Assembly: GCA_963721585.1 (NCBI GenBank)
Contig: CAVRJN010000008.1
Coordinates: 62,001-126,000, forward strand
Direction: 5' to 3'
Source of the DNA: Bog-473 sp963721585
Lineage (GTDB): Bacteria; Actinomycetota; Acidimicrobiia; Acidimicrobiales; RAAP-2
DNA: 64,000 nucleotides
The translations under genes were made by a program, and so were the position numbers. Position 1 is the first letter of the stretch; every line of letters begins with the position of its first letter. This document shows, one piece after another, positions 56,688-64,000 of this stretch. The notes beneath the pieces are model-generated. The model was not told the origin of the DNA and ran no database searches. It saw nothing but the letters and a program-made list of their open reading frames with translations.

Positions 56688-58305
56688 TCACCCGAGATGC
56701 ATCGCCTTGACCACGAAGTACGTGGCGGGCATGACGAAGAGCAATCCGTCGACCCGGTCGAGGATGCCTCCGTGGCCGGGCAGCAGCCGCCCCATGTCCT
56801 TGAGTCCCAGGTGCCGCTTGATCATGGACTGGCTCAGGTCGCCCAGGGGGGCCACGATCGCCACAACCACGCCGTAGAGCGCGGCCTTGCTCAACGTCCA
56901 GGGGTGGATGAAGTGGACGACGACGACCGAGACGACGATGGCCACCACGGCACCGCCGATCAGGCCCTCCCAGCTCTTGTTGGGGCTGACGGAGGGAGCC
57001 AGCTGATGACGTCCCATGGCCGCACCGATGAGCAGTGAGCCCACGTCGTCGGCCACCGTCACGATGACGGCGGCCAGGACGAAGGCGATCCCGTGGCGAT
57101 CCGGGAACAAATTGGGATTCAGCAGCAGCGCGGCAAAGGACCCGAAGGCGCCCACCCACACGAAGACGAACACGGTCGAGGAGATGCCGGACACGGGCTC
57201 GGCGGCGGGCTCCACCCGGGCCAGGTACCAGATGAAGGACCCCGCGACGAGCAGGACGAGCACGAGCGGCAGAGCCGCGACGCCCTTGTTGTACGTCTCG
57301 ATCATGAGGGACAGGACGGCCACCAATCCCAGCAGCGTGGCGGGGTGGTACTGGGCCCGCCGGAAGGCGGCATAGGCCTCGGCGGTCGCCAGCAGGACGA
57401 CGATGCAGACGATGACCATGGAGGCCACGGTGCCGGCGGCGAAGCAGGCCAGCGCGACGGCACCGAGCAGGACGCCCGATCCGATGGCGACCCGCATGTC
57501 GCGGCCCTCCGGTCCCCCCCGTGTGCACGTTGCCGGTGCGCGGGACGCTGCCGTTGGTCCGGCTGCTCCGCGTGGCGCGCGTCCTGGGCTCCGGCGCTTC
57601 GGGCGGGGACAGGCGAGACGCCGCGCCCGCCGCGGCCGCCGCGTTGACGGGAACCGACGCACGCCGCCCGCTTTCACCCGATTCGAACTCCGGCTCGTAG
57701 TCGGGCTCCTGCAACATGACGTGTTCGGGCTGGTGGACCGGTTCGAGATCGGGTTCGAGCTCCAGGTCGCGGATGGGGAGCGGCACGGGCTCGGCACCGA
57801 AGCCGGGCTCGGCACCGAAGCCGGGCTCCGGCGGGATCACGAGCGTGTCGTCGGACTCGAAGTGCCAGGGGCGGCGCTCCACGTCGTTGAGGTCATCGGG
57901 TTGCTCACCCAGGAGTGCGCCGACGGCCGGCAGGTCGTCGGAGAGCATGGAGGGCTCGAAGGCCTCTTCCTGGGCCTCCCAGTCGGTCTCCTCCTCGCGC
58001 CACATGGGCGGCGCGACCGCCGCTTCCTCGCCGGCGCTCGAATCGAGGATGGCCGGGACCTGTCCGGTGGGCGCGTCGTTCCAGTGGGGGATCTCGGGAT
58101 GCTCGTCGACGACGGGCCCCGTCACCTCGCGGACGGTGTCGCCCGCGGGCTCGGCCCCGATGATGCGCACGCGTCCGGAGTGGTAGCTCGGCGGGTCCTC
58201 GTCGCCCGCCTCCGCATCGGGTCCGGCGGCATCGTCGAGGCCGGCTCCCTCCTCCTCGTCGAAAAGGCTGGCGAAACCTTCGAAATCGTCTGTGTCGTCG
58301 GGCAT
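56688..58305 (-). CDS. cdsA: Phosphatidate cytidylyltransferase with acidic N-terminal extension, frameshifted
   Basis: Makes CDP-diacylglycerol for phospholipids. The membrane enzyme (from MRVAIGSGVLLG to VVKAMHLG) has about seven to eight TM helices and the signature SMIKRHLGLKDMGRLLPGHGG followed by DRVDG. It could start alone at ATG 57497 (269 aa, near family length). Directly upstream, in another frame, lies a 260-residue acidic, Pro/Glu-rich extension from ATG 58305, which has its own GAGGAG site and no stop. The frames join at seven C (57514-57520); six would fuse them. A long disordered N-terminus on CdsA seems likelier than a separate gene. Confidence 0.8.
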
Positions 58306-58315
58306 GGCTCGCTCC

Positions 58316-58885
58316 TCAGACCTGCAGTAGCTCTTGCTCTTTGTGAGCAAGCAGCTGATCGATCGCCGCCACTTGGTCCTGGGTGATCTTCTCGAGATCC
58401 TTCTCGACACGTTCGAGCTCGTCGGTCGAGAGGTCGCCGTCCTTCTGCAACGCCTCGAGATCGTGTCGCCCCGCCCTCCGCAGGTTGCGCACAGCCACCT
58501 TGCCCTCCTCGGCCTTGTGCCGGACGACCTTCACCAGCTCCTTGCGCCGCTCTTCCGTCAGTGGCGGAAAGGCCAATCTGATCACGGTGCCGTCGTTCGT
58601 GGGATTGATACCGAGGTCGGAAGACATGATGGCCTTCTCGATCGCCGCCAACGAGCCTTTGTCGTAGGGCGAGATCACCAGGAGCATGGCGTCGGGGACG
58701 CTGAAGCCGGCCAGCTGGCGCAGCGCCGTGGGTGTCCCGTAGTAGTCCACCATCAGCGGCTCGAGGAGCGCCGAGGAGGCCCGGCCGGTGCGCACGTTGC
58801 TCATCTCGTGGCGAACGTGATCGATCGCCTTCACCATCTTGTCCCTGGTGTCCTCCTTGACCAGGGTGGCGAGATCATCGTCCAT
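58316..58885 (-). CDS. frr: Ribosome recycling factor
   Basis: Splits post-termination ribosomes with EF-G. 189 aa; VRTGRASSALLEPLMVDYYG, PPLTEERRKELVK and the C-terminal coiled coil are standard. ATG start overlaps the pyrH stop (ATGA). Confidence 0.97.
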   Translation of the reverse strand: MDDDLATLVKEDTRDKMVKAIDHVRHEMSNVRTGRASSALLEPLMVDYYGTPTALRQLAGFSVPDAMLLVISPYDKGSLAAIEKAIMSSDLGINPTNDGTVIRLAFPPLTEERRKELVKVVRHKAEEGKVAVRNLRRAGRHDLEALQKDGDLSTDELERVEKDLEKITQDQVAAIDQLLAHKEQELLQV

Positions 58886-59604
58886 CAGCGGACCAGAGTA
58901 CCGATCTCTTCACCGCTGAGCGCACGGGGGATATTGCCGGGGATCATGAGGTCGAAGACCCGGATGGGCAGGTTGTTGTCCTTGCAGAAGGTGATGGCGG
59001 TGAGGTCCATCACCCGCAGGTCCCGGCTGATGACGTCCATGAAGGAGATCTCGTCGTAGCGGGTGGCCGTCGGATCGAGCTTGGGGTCGGCGCTGTAGAC
59101 GCCGTCCACCCCCGAGTGGGTGCCCTTGCAGAGCAACTCGGCCCCGATTTCGGCCGCCCGGAGTGCAGCGGGGGTGTCAGTGGTGAAGAACGGGTTCCCC
59201 ATGCCGGCGGCCAGGACCACGATGCGGCCCTTCTCGAGGTGCCGGATGGCCCGGCGCCGGATGTAGGGCTCGGCGACCTCGGCCATGGAGAGCGCACTCA
59301 GCACACGGGTCGGCTGGTCCTGTTGCTCCAACGCATCTTGCAGGGCGAGCGCGTTGATCACCGTCCCGAGCATGCCCATGGTGTCGGAGGTGGCGCGGTC
59401 CATGCCCCCGCTCTCCCCCGTCGTGCCGCGCCAGATGTTGCCCCCGCCGACCACGACCGCGAGCTCCAGCCCGCCGCCGTCCATGGCACTGACCATCTCC
59501 TTGGCCATGCGCTCGACGGTGGCGGCATCGATGGTCTCGTCCGACGCGGCGGAGGCCAGAGCCTCCCCCGACATCTTGAGCACGATCCGACGCGGTTCTC
59601 CCAC
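58885..59604 (-). CDS. pyrH: UMP kinase
   Basis: Phosphorylates UMP. 239 aa, GTG start. VLKMSGEALA, VVVGGGNIWRG, DTMGMLGTVINALAL and PFFTTDTPAALRAAEI are the expected motifs. Between tsf and frr as usual. Confidence 0.97.
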   Translation of the reverse strand: MGEPRRIVLKMSGEALASAASDETIDAATVERMAKEMVSAMDGGGLELAVVVGGGNIWRGTTGESGGMDRATSDTMGMLGTVINALALQDALEQQDQPTRVLSALSMAEVAEPYIRRRAIRHLEKGRIVVLAAGMGNPFFTTDTPAALRAAEIGAELLCKGTHSGVDGVYSADPKLDPTATRYDEISFMDVISRDLRVMDLTAITFCKDNNLPIRVFDLMIPGNIPRALSGEEIGTLVR

Positions 59605-59616
59605 GGGCAGCAGCGC

Positions 59617-60411
59617 TCAGGCGCCGATGACGACCTGCGCGAACGACACGATGCGGGCCGAGCCGAGCATGCCCGCGATCGTCTGCTTCTCGTCCCGCAC
59701 GTAGGCCTGGTCGAGGAGCACCCGCTCCTTGAACCACCCCGTCATGCGGCCCTCGACGATCTTCTCCATGGCGGCCTCGGGCTTGCCCTCGTTGCGCGAG
59801 ATCGTGGTCAGCGTCTCCCGCTCGGCCGCGACGTCGGCCTCGGGAACCTCGTCGCGGCTCAGGTAGGTCGGCTTGGTGAAGGCGATGTGCACCGCGATGT
59901 CGTGCGCCAACTCGTCGGTACCGCCCTCGATCACGACGGCGACGGCGTTCACGCCGCGTCCGGCCTGCAGGTGCAGGTAGGTGTCGAGGATCTGGCCGGG
60001 CTCGGCCACGAGGCGGCGGACCCGCCCGACCGAGATGTTCTCCTTGAGCGTCGAGCGCAGGCCGTCGATGGCGTCGTCGAGATCGGACGCGGCATCCTCA
60101 CCCTTGGCGGCCACCAGCGCCGCGAGCTCGTCGGTCAGCTTCACGAACTCGTCGGCCTTGGCCACGAAGTCGGTCTCGCAGCGCAGCTCGGCGACGGCGG
60201 CGGCGTCACCGGAACGGGCAACGGCGACGGCCCCCTCGGAGGCCTCACGGTCGCTGCGCTTGGCGGCGCCGGCCAGGCCCTTCTCACGGAGCAGTTTGGC
60301 GGCCTCCTCAATGTCGCCCCCCGTCTCCTCGAGCGCGTTCCGGCAATCGAGGATGCCGGCGCCGGTCATCTGGCGCAGCGTCGACACGTCCTTGGCGGTG
60401 TAGCTGGCCAC
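59617..60411 (-). CDS. tsf: Elongation factor Ts
   Basis: Nucleotide exchange factor of EF-Tu. 264 aa from GTG 60411, 2 nt after the rpsB stop, with a GAGGTGG site. VSTLRQMTGAGILDCRNALEE, LRCETDFVAKADEF, and the C-terminal KIVEGRMTGWFKE motif. Slightly shorter than many (about 270-290). Confidence 0.95.
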   Translation of the reverse strand: MASYTAKDVSTLRQMTGAGILDCRNALEETGGDIEEAAKLLREKGLAGAAKRSDREASEGAVAVARSGDAAAVAELRCETDFVAKADEFVKLTDELAALVAAKGEDAASDLDDAIDGLRSTLKENISVGRVRRLVAEPGQILDTYLHLQAGRGVNAVAVVIEGGTDELAHDIAVHIAFTKPTYLSRDEVPEADVAAERETLTTISRNEGKPEAAMEKIVEGRMTGWFKERVLLDQAYVRDEKQTIAGMLGSARIVSFAQVVIGA

Positions 60412-60413
60412 GA

Positions 60414-61313
60414 TCAGGCCACCTCGGCCGGCTCGGGGGCGGTGGGGGCCGCTGCGGCCGGACCAGCCGGAGCGGCGGCGGCAGGAGCGGCGGCGGCGGG
60501 AGCGGCGGCGGGAGCGGAAGCGGGAGCGGAAGCGGCGGCCGCTGCGGCCTGGGCCGCCCGGCGCGGACGCGGCGCCGACGACGGGCCGCTGTCCTCGGGT
60601 GCCGGAGGGGCGATCTTGCGGCGGTGCTCGGCGATGAAGCGCCCCTCCACGACGGCGTCGGCGATGACGCGGCACATGAGCGAGCCCGAGCGGATGGCGT
60701 CGTCGTTGCCGGGGATCACGTAGTCGATCACGTCGGGGTCGCAGTTGGTGTCGACGACCGCCACCACCGGGAGGCCGAGCTTGCGGGCCTCCGTCACGGC
60801 GATGTGCTCCTTCTTGGTGTCGATCACGAACACCGCGTTGGGGAGCCGTTCGAGGTTTGCGATGCCGCCGAGGTTGCGGCTGAGCTTCTCGAGCTCGCGG
60901 GTGTGCTGCAGCGCCTCACGCTTGGGCATGCCCTCGAAGTCGCCGGCGGCCTGCATGGTCCGCAGCTCCTGCATGCGCTTGACCCGCCCCGAGACCGTGG
61001 CGAAGTTCGTCAGCATGCCGCCCAGCCAGCGCTGGTTCACGAAGGGCATGTTGCAGGCTTCGGCGTACTCGGCCACCGGGCCCTGGGTCTGCTTCTTCGT
61101 CCCCACGAACAGGATGGTGCCGCCGTCGGCGACGAGGTCCCGTACGAAGGAGTACGCGGACTCGACACCGGTCAGCGTCTTGCGCAGGTCGATGAGATAG
61201 ATCCCGTTGCGCTCACCAAGAATGAAGCGCTTCATCTTCGGGTTCCATCGGCGCGTCTGGTGGCCGAAATGGACCCCGGCCTCCAGAAGCTGTCGCATGG
61301 AAACGACGGCCAT
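60414..61313 (-). CDS. rpsB: 30S ribosomal protein S2 with Ala/Pro-rich tail
   Basis: 299 aa. LLEAGVHFGHQTRRWNPKM, FVGTKKQTQGPV, VNQRWLGGMLTNFATV, VIDTKKEHIAVTEA. The S2 fold ends near residue 228; the last about 65 residues are a low-complexity Ala/Pro tail, a common lineage feature but long here. ATG with GGAGGAG. Confidence 0.96.
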   Translation of the reverse strand: MAVVSMRQLLEAGVHFGHQTRRWNPKMKRFILGERNGIYLIDLRKTLTGVESAYSFVRDLVADGGTILFVGTKKQTQGPVAEYAEACNMPFVNQRWLGGMLTNFATVSGRVKRMQELRTMQAAGDFEGMPKREALQHTRELEKLSRNLGGIANLERLPNAVFVIDTKKEHIAVTEARKLGLPVVAVVDTNCDPDVIDYVIPGNDDAIRSGSLMCRVIADAVVEGRFIAEHRRKIAPPAPEDSGPSSAPRPRRAAQAAAAAASAPASAPAAAPAAAAPAAAAPAGPAAAAPTAPEPAEVA

Positions 61314-61380
61314 AGTGTGACTCCTCCAGTCGGTTGCTCCCCTGGCGCCGCGCCGCCCCGGGGGCGACGACCGTGGAATG

Positions 61381-61430
61381 CGCGCAGGTGATGTTGGTCG
61401 GTGCTGCCGCCCACCCTCTGGTGGGCCGGT
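61381..61430 (-). promoter_or_regulatory. rpsB leader region with hairpin
   Basis: The 141-bp gap before rpsB holds a 6-bp hairpin (61411-61430 region, CCCACC/GGTGGG on either strand) and GC-rich pairing near 61340-61370. It may be an S2-responsive leader or the end of the xerC transcript; there is no T-run, so a terminator is not claimed. Confidence 0.3.
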
Positions 61431-61454
61431 CCAGCCTAGCCGCTCAGCGGACCT

Positions 61455-62315
61455 TCAGGCCCGTGGGTGGGTCTCGCCGTAGACGGCGCGCAGTCGCTCC
61501 TTGCTCACGTGCGTGTACACCTGCGTGGTGGCCAGGCTGGCATGCCCGAGGAGCTCCTGGACGACCCGCAGGTCGGCTCCACCGTCGAGGAGGTGGGTGG
61601 CATAGGTGTGGCGCAGGGCGTGCGGGTGCGTGGGCGAGGCCGAGCGGCGGTCGAGTATGCGCCGCACGTCCCGCGGCCCCAGCCGCGCGCCCCGGCGATT
61701 GACGAAGGCCGCCTCCGGGGGACCCTCCATGGCGTCCCGCCCGTCCTCCAGCCACGCCCGGAGCGCGGCGGCGGCGGCGTCGTGGACGGGCACCCGCCGC
61801 TGCTTGTTGCCCTTGCCGAGCACCGTGACCGTCCGGCCGCGCAGGTCGACGTCGGTGCGGTCGAGGCCGCAGAGCTCCGAGACGCGCAGGCCGGCGGCAT
61901 AGAGCAGCTCCAGGACAGCCTGGTCGCGCCGGTCCACGGGAGAACCCGTCGGCGCGTCCAGCAGTGACGTCACCTCGCCGCTCGAGAGCACGCGGGGCAG
62001 GCGCCCGCCCCCGGAAGGGGCGCGCAGGGAACGCGCCGGATCGGAGCCGAGGTGACCCTGCCGCACCTGCCAGGAGAAGTAGCAGCGGAGTGCAGCCGCC
62101 TTGCGGGCGATGGTGGCCCGGGCCAGCTTCCGCGTCCCGAGCGAGGCGAGGTAGCGCCGCAGGTGCAAGCGATCGACACCCTCGGGGCTGTCGATGTCGC
62201 TGCGCGACATCCAGTCGGCGAAGGCGGTGAGGTCGCTCACGTACGCCTTCCGTGTCGCCGCGGCGCGCCCGCCGAGCCAGGCGGAAAACCCCGGCAGATC
62301 CCAGTCGGCCGACAC
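61455..62315 (-). CDS. xerC: Tyrosine recombinase XerC-like
   Basis: Chromosome-dimer resolvase family, 286 aa from GTG 62315; longer in-frame sequence upstream is not family-like. N-terminal SAM-like core-binding domain (about 1-90), then catalytic residues R in GLRVSELCGL, K in LGKGNKQRRV, HxxR in HALRHTYATHL, H in LGHASL, and nucleophile Y in TTQVYTHV. All present. Placement before rpsB is standard in this phylum, supporting the housekeeping XerC rather than a phage integrase. Confidence 0.9.
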   Translation of the reverse strand: MSADWDLPGFSAWLGGRAAATRKAYVSDLTAFADWMSRSDIDSPEGVDRLHLRRYLASLGTRKLARATIARKAAALRCYFSWQVRQGHLGSDPARSLRAPSGGGRLPRVLSSGEVTSLLDAPTGSPVDRRDQAVLELLYAAGLRVSELCGLDRTDVDLRGRTVTVLGKGNKQRRVPVHDAAAAALRAWLEDGRDAMEGPPEAAFVNRRGARLGPRDVRRILDRRSASPTHPHALRHTYATHLLDGGADLRVVQELLGHASLATTQVYTHVSKERLRAVYGETHPRA

Positions 62316-62412
62316 GGGGACAACCGTACCGCCCCCACGCAGGGCTTCCTGGGCACTAACGTCGCCCGAGAACCTTCGGGGGGTCCGTTGGGTTCGGTGA
62401 AATGGAGGTCCG

Positions 62413-64000
62413 ATGGTCTCGAGATTTGATCGTCGCTCGGTGCTGCTGGGCGGTGCCGCCGCGGCGGCGGGCGTGGCTGGGGCGGGCGCGCTCGGACCGG
62501 GTTTCGACGACATCGCGGGCGCCACGACCAACGGCCCGGGCCGCAACGGGGTCAGCACCAAGACCGCGAAGCACGGCGGCTCGCTGGTGTTCGGGGTGGA
62601 TGCCGAGGAGTCGGGCTTCGACCCGACCCAGGCCCGTTTCGACGAGGTCGGGGTCATGTACGCCCGGACGGTCTTCGACCCGCTCACGATCATTCTGGCC
62701 AACGGCGACTGGGCGCCCTACCTGGCACAATCCGTGGTGCCCAACGCCTCGTACACCTCATGGACCGTGACGCTGCGCCCCAACCTCGTCTTCCACGACG
62801 GTACCCCCTGCAATGGCGCAGCCCTGCAGACCAACTTCGTGGCCCAGTCCAAGTCCCTGCTCACCGGCGTCGTCCTGAGCCCCACCCTCGTGTCGATCAC
62901 CCAGACGGCGCCGCTGGCGGTGACGATCACCTTCAAGAGCCCCTGGGTCCCGTTCCCCTACTACCTGGCCGGCGGCATCGGCGGCCAGATCGCCTACGTG
63001 GCGGCGCCGTCCATGCTGTCCAACCCCAACGGCACGACGCACCCGGTCGGCACCGGCCCCTTCGTGTTCAAGGAGTGGGTCCCGAACGACCACTTCACCG
63101 CCACGGCCAACCCCAACTACTGGCGCAAGGGCATGCCGTACCTGTCCCAGATCACCTTCAAGCCCATCCCTGACGAGTCGGCCCGGGCCGAGGCCCTGAA
63201 GTCCGGCACCATCGACCTGATGATCACCGACACGCCGCAGATCATCACCCAGTTCCGGGGCAACAAGAACTACTCCTACATCGACGACAGCACCCACGTC
63301 GCCGGTGAGCCGGACATGAACTGCGTGCAGCTCAACTGTCTCGCCGAGCCCTTCAACGACCCCAACATCCGCCAGGCGGCCGCCATGGCCATCAACCGGC
63401 AGCAGTACGCAAAGGTCATCGACGAGGGGGTGCTCCCGGTGAGCACCGGCCTCTTCGTCCCCGGCTCGCCCTACTACTCGGCCACCAAGTACCCGGCCTA
63501 CAACCCCAGCCAGGCCGCCAAGCTGGTCAAGGCGGCCGCCAAGGCCAAGGGCGGCCCGATCAGCTTCTCCTACGGATCGACCAACTCCCCGGCTGCCATC
63601 CGGGCGGCCGAGTACCTGGAGCAGGCGTGGCAGCAGGTGGGCTTCCAGTGCAAGACCAACATCGTGCAGCAGAACGACACCATCAACAACGCGCTGGCCG
63701 GCAAGTACCAGGCCCTGGGCTGGCGCCAATTCGGCGCGGTCGACCCGGACCTCAACTACATCTTCTGGAGCACCACCACGGTGAGCTCGGGCTCCCTGTC
63801 CATCAACATGGCCCGCAATTCCGACCCGCAGATCGAGACGGCGCTGCAGCAGGGTCGCGCCAGCACCGACAAGGAGGTGCGCGAGGCCGCCTACAAGACG
63901 GTCAACAAGCGCCTGGCCCTGGACCTGCCCTACCTTTGGACGGACCGGGCCGTCTGGGCCGTCATCGGGGACCCCACGGTGCAGAACTTCAACAACCCGA
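62413..64000 (+). CDS. ABC transporter substrate-binding protein, family 5 (peptide/nickel type), incomplete at window end
   Basis: Extracellular solute-binding protein for di/oligopeptides or similar. At least 529 residues, no stop before the window ends. ATG at 62413 behind GGAGG. The N-terminus has a Tat signal (FDRRSVLLGG then an Ala-rich h-region), with no lipobox cysteine seen, so anchoring is unclear. SBP_bac_5 elements: RTVFDPL, SYTSWTVTLRPNLVFHDGTP, VGTGPFVFKEW, and YNPSQAAKLVKAA. The reading frame is intact. Permease and ATPase genes, if present, would lie beyond the window. Confidence 0.9.
   Translation, partial: MVSRFDRRSVLLGGAAAAAGVAGAGALGPGFDDIAGATTNGPGRNGVSTKTAKHGGSLVFGVDAEESGFDPTQARFDEVGVMYARTVFDPLTIILANGDWAPYLAQSVVPNASYTSWTVTLRPNLVFHDGTPCNGAALQTNFVAQSKSLLTGVVLSPTLVSITQTAPLAVTITFKSPWVPFPYYLAGGIGGQIAYVAAPSMLSNPNGTTHPVGTGPFVFKEWVPNDHFTATANPNYWRKGMPYLSQITFKPIPDESARAEALKSGTIDLMITDTPQIITQFRGNKNYSYIDDSTHVAGEPDMNCVQLNCLAEPFNDPNIRQAAAMAINRQQYAKVIDEGVLPVSTGLFVPGSPYYSATKYPAYNPSQAAKLVKAAAKAKGGPISFSYGSTNSPAAIRAAEYLEQAWQQVGFQCKTNIVQQNDTINNALAGKYQALGWRQFGAVDPDLNYIFWSTTTVSSGSLSINMARNSDPQIETALQQGRASTDKEVREAAYKTVNKRLALDLPYLWTDRAVWAVIGDPTVQNFNNP

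Noticed and set aside
61455..62315. Integrase of a mobile element
   Set aside because: No attachment repeats or phage genes; position before rpsB fits the housekeeping XerC.

Overview
The window is a compact, high-GC chromosomal segment of a Gram-positive-type actinobacterium. An acidimicrobial (Acidimicrobiia-like) lineage is the best guess. The clues are the housekeeping gene order (yebC-ruvCAB, yajC-secD-secF-rel-hisS-aspS-rarA, alaS-ruvX-mltG-aroE, and xerC-rpsB-tsf-pyrH-frr-cdsA-dxr-rseP-ispG-proS-rimP-nusA-ylxR-infB-rbfA-truB-ribF-rpsO-pnp), the S53 peptidase ending in 42-residue VA(S/A)DGG repeats, the DUF222-HNH protein and an F420-type oxidoreductase. The lineage is inferred from gene content, not from a marker phylogeny.

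Layout. Positions 1-17946 are one minus-strand housekeeping run: shikimate dehydrogenase (cut by the window edge), cell-wall terminase MltG, RuvX, AlaRS, a secreted peptidase, RarA, AspRS, HisRS, the (p)ppGpp enzyme and the SecF/SecD/YajC secretion helper. A 777-bp gene-free stretch follows (17947-18723) that can fold into a multibranched RNA. Positions 18724-21314 (plus) hold a response regulator and sensor kinase, convergent with an ABC exporter (minus). Then come ruvB-ruvA-ruvC and yebC (minus). Positions 26.8-32.7 kb are an accessory patch: a broken alpha/beta hydrolase, a DUF222-HNH protein, two uncharacterised membrane proteins, an LLM oxidoreductase and a DUF4396 protein. Positions 32.7-62.3 kb are again minus-strand housekeeping: RNase J, DapA, a TetR/diiron-protein pair, a rhomboid protease, DapB, an M16 peptidase, PNPase, and the translation and isoprenoid/lipid genes up to xerC. 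The window ends inside a plus-strand Tat-exported peptide-type binding protein.

Two features recur. First, most co-directional junctions are 4-nt overlaps. ATGA and GTGA are standard, but the same geometry occurs with TTGA (pnp/M16), CTGA (aspS/rarA) and ATAG (nusA/ylxR), pointing to rare start codons in coupled genes. Second, four genes (hisS, proS, cdsA and the alpha/beta hydrolase) carry single-base frameshifts, mostly in G/C homopolymers. In essential genes this looks more like consensus error than decay.

Candidates for undescribed biology are the multibranched RNA at 18282-18450, the hairpin-bearing leader of the rimP-nusA-infB operon, the autoregulated TetR/diiron operon, and the rare-start junctions. 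No tRNA, rRNA, CRISPR array or insertion sequence was recognised.
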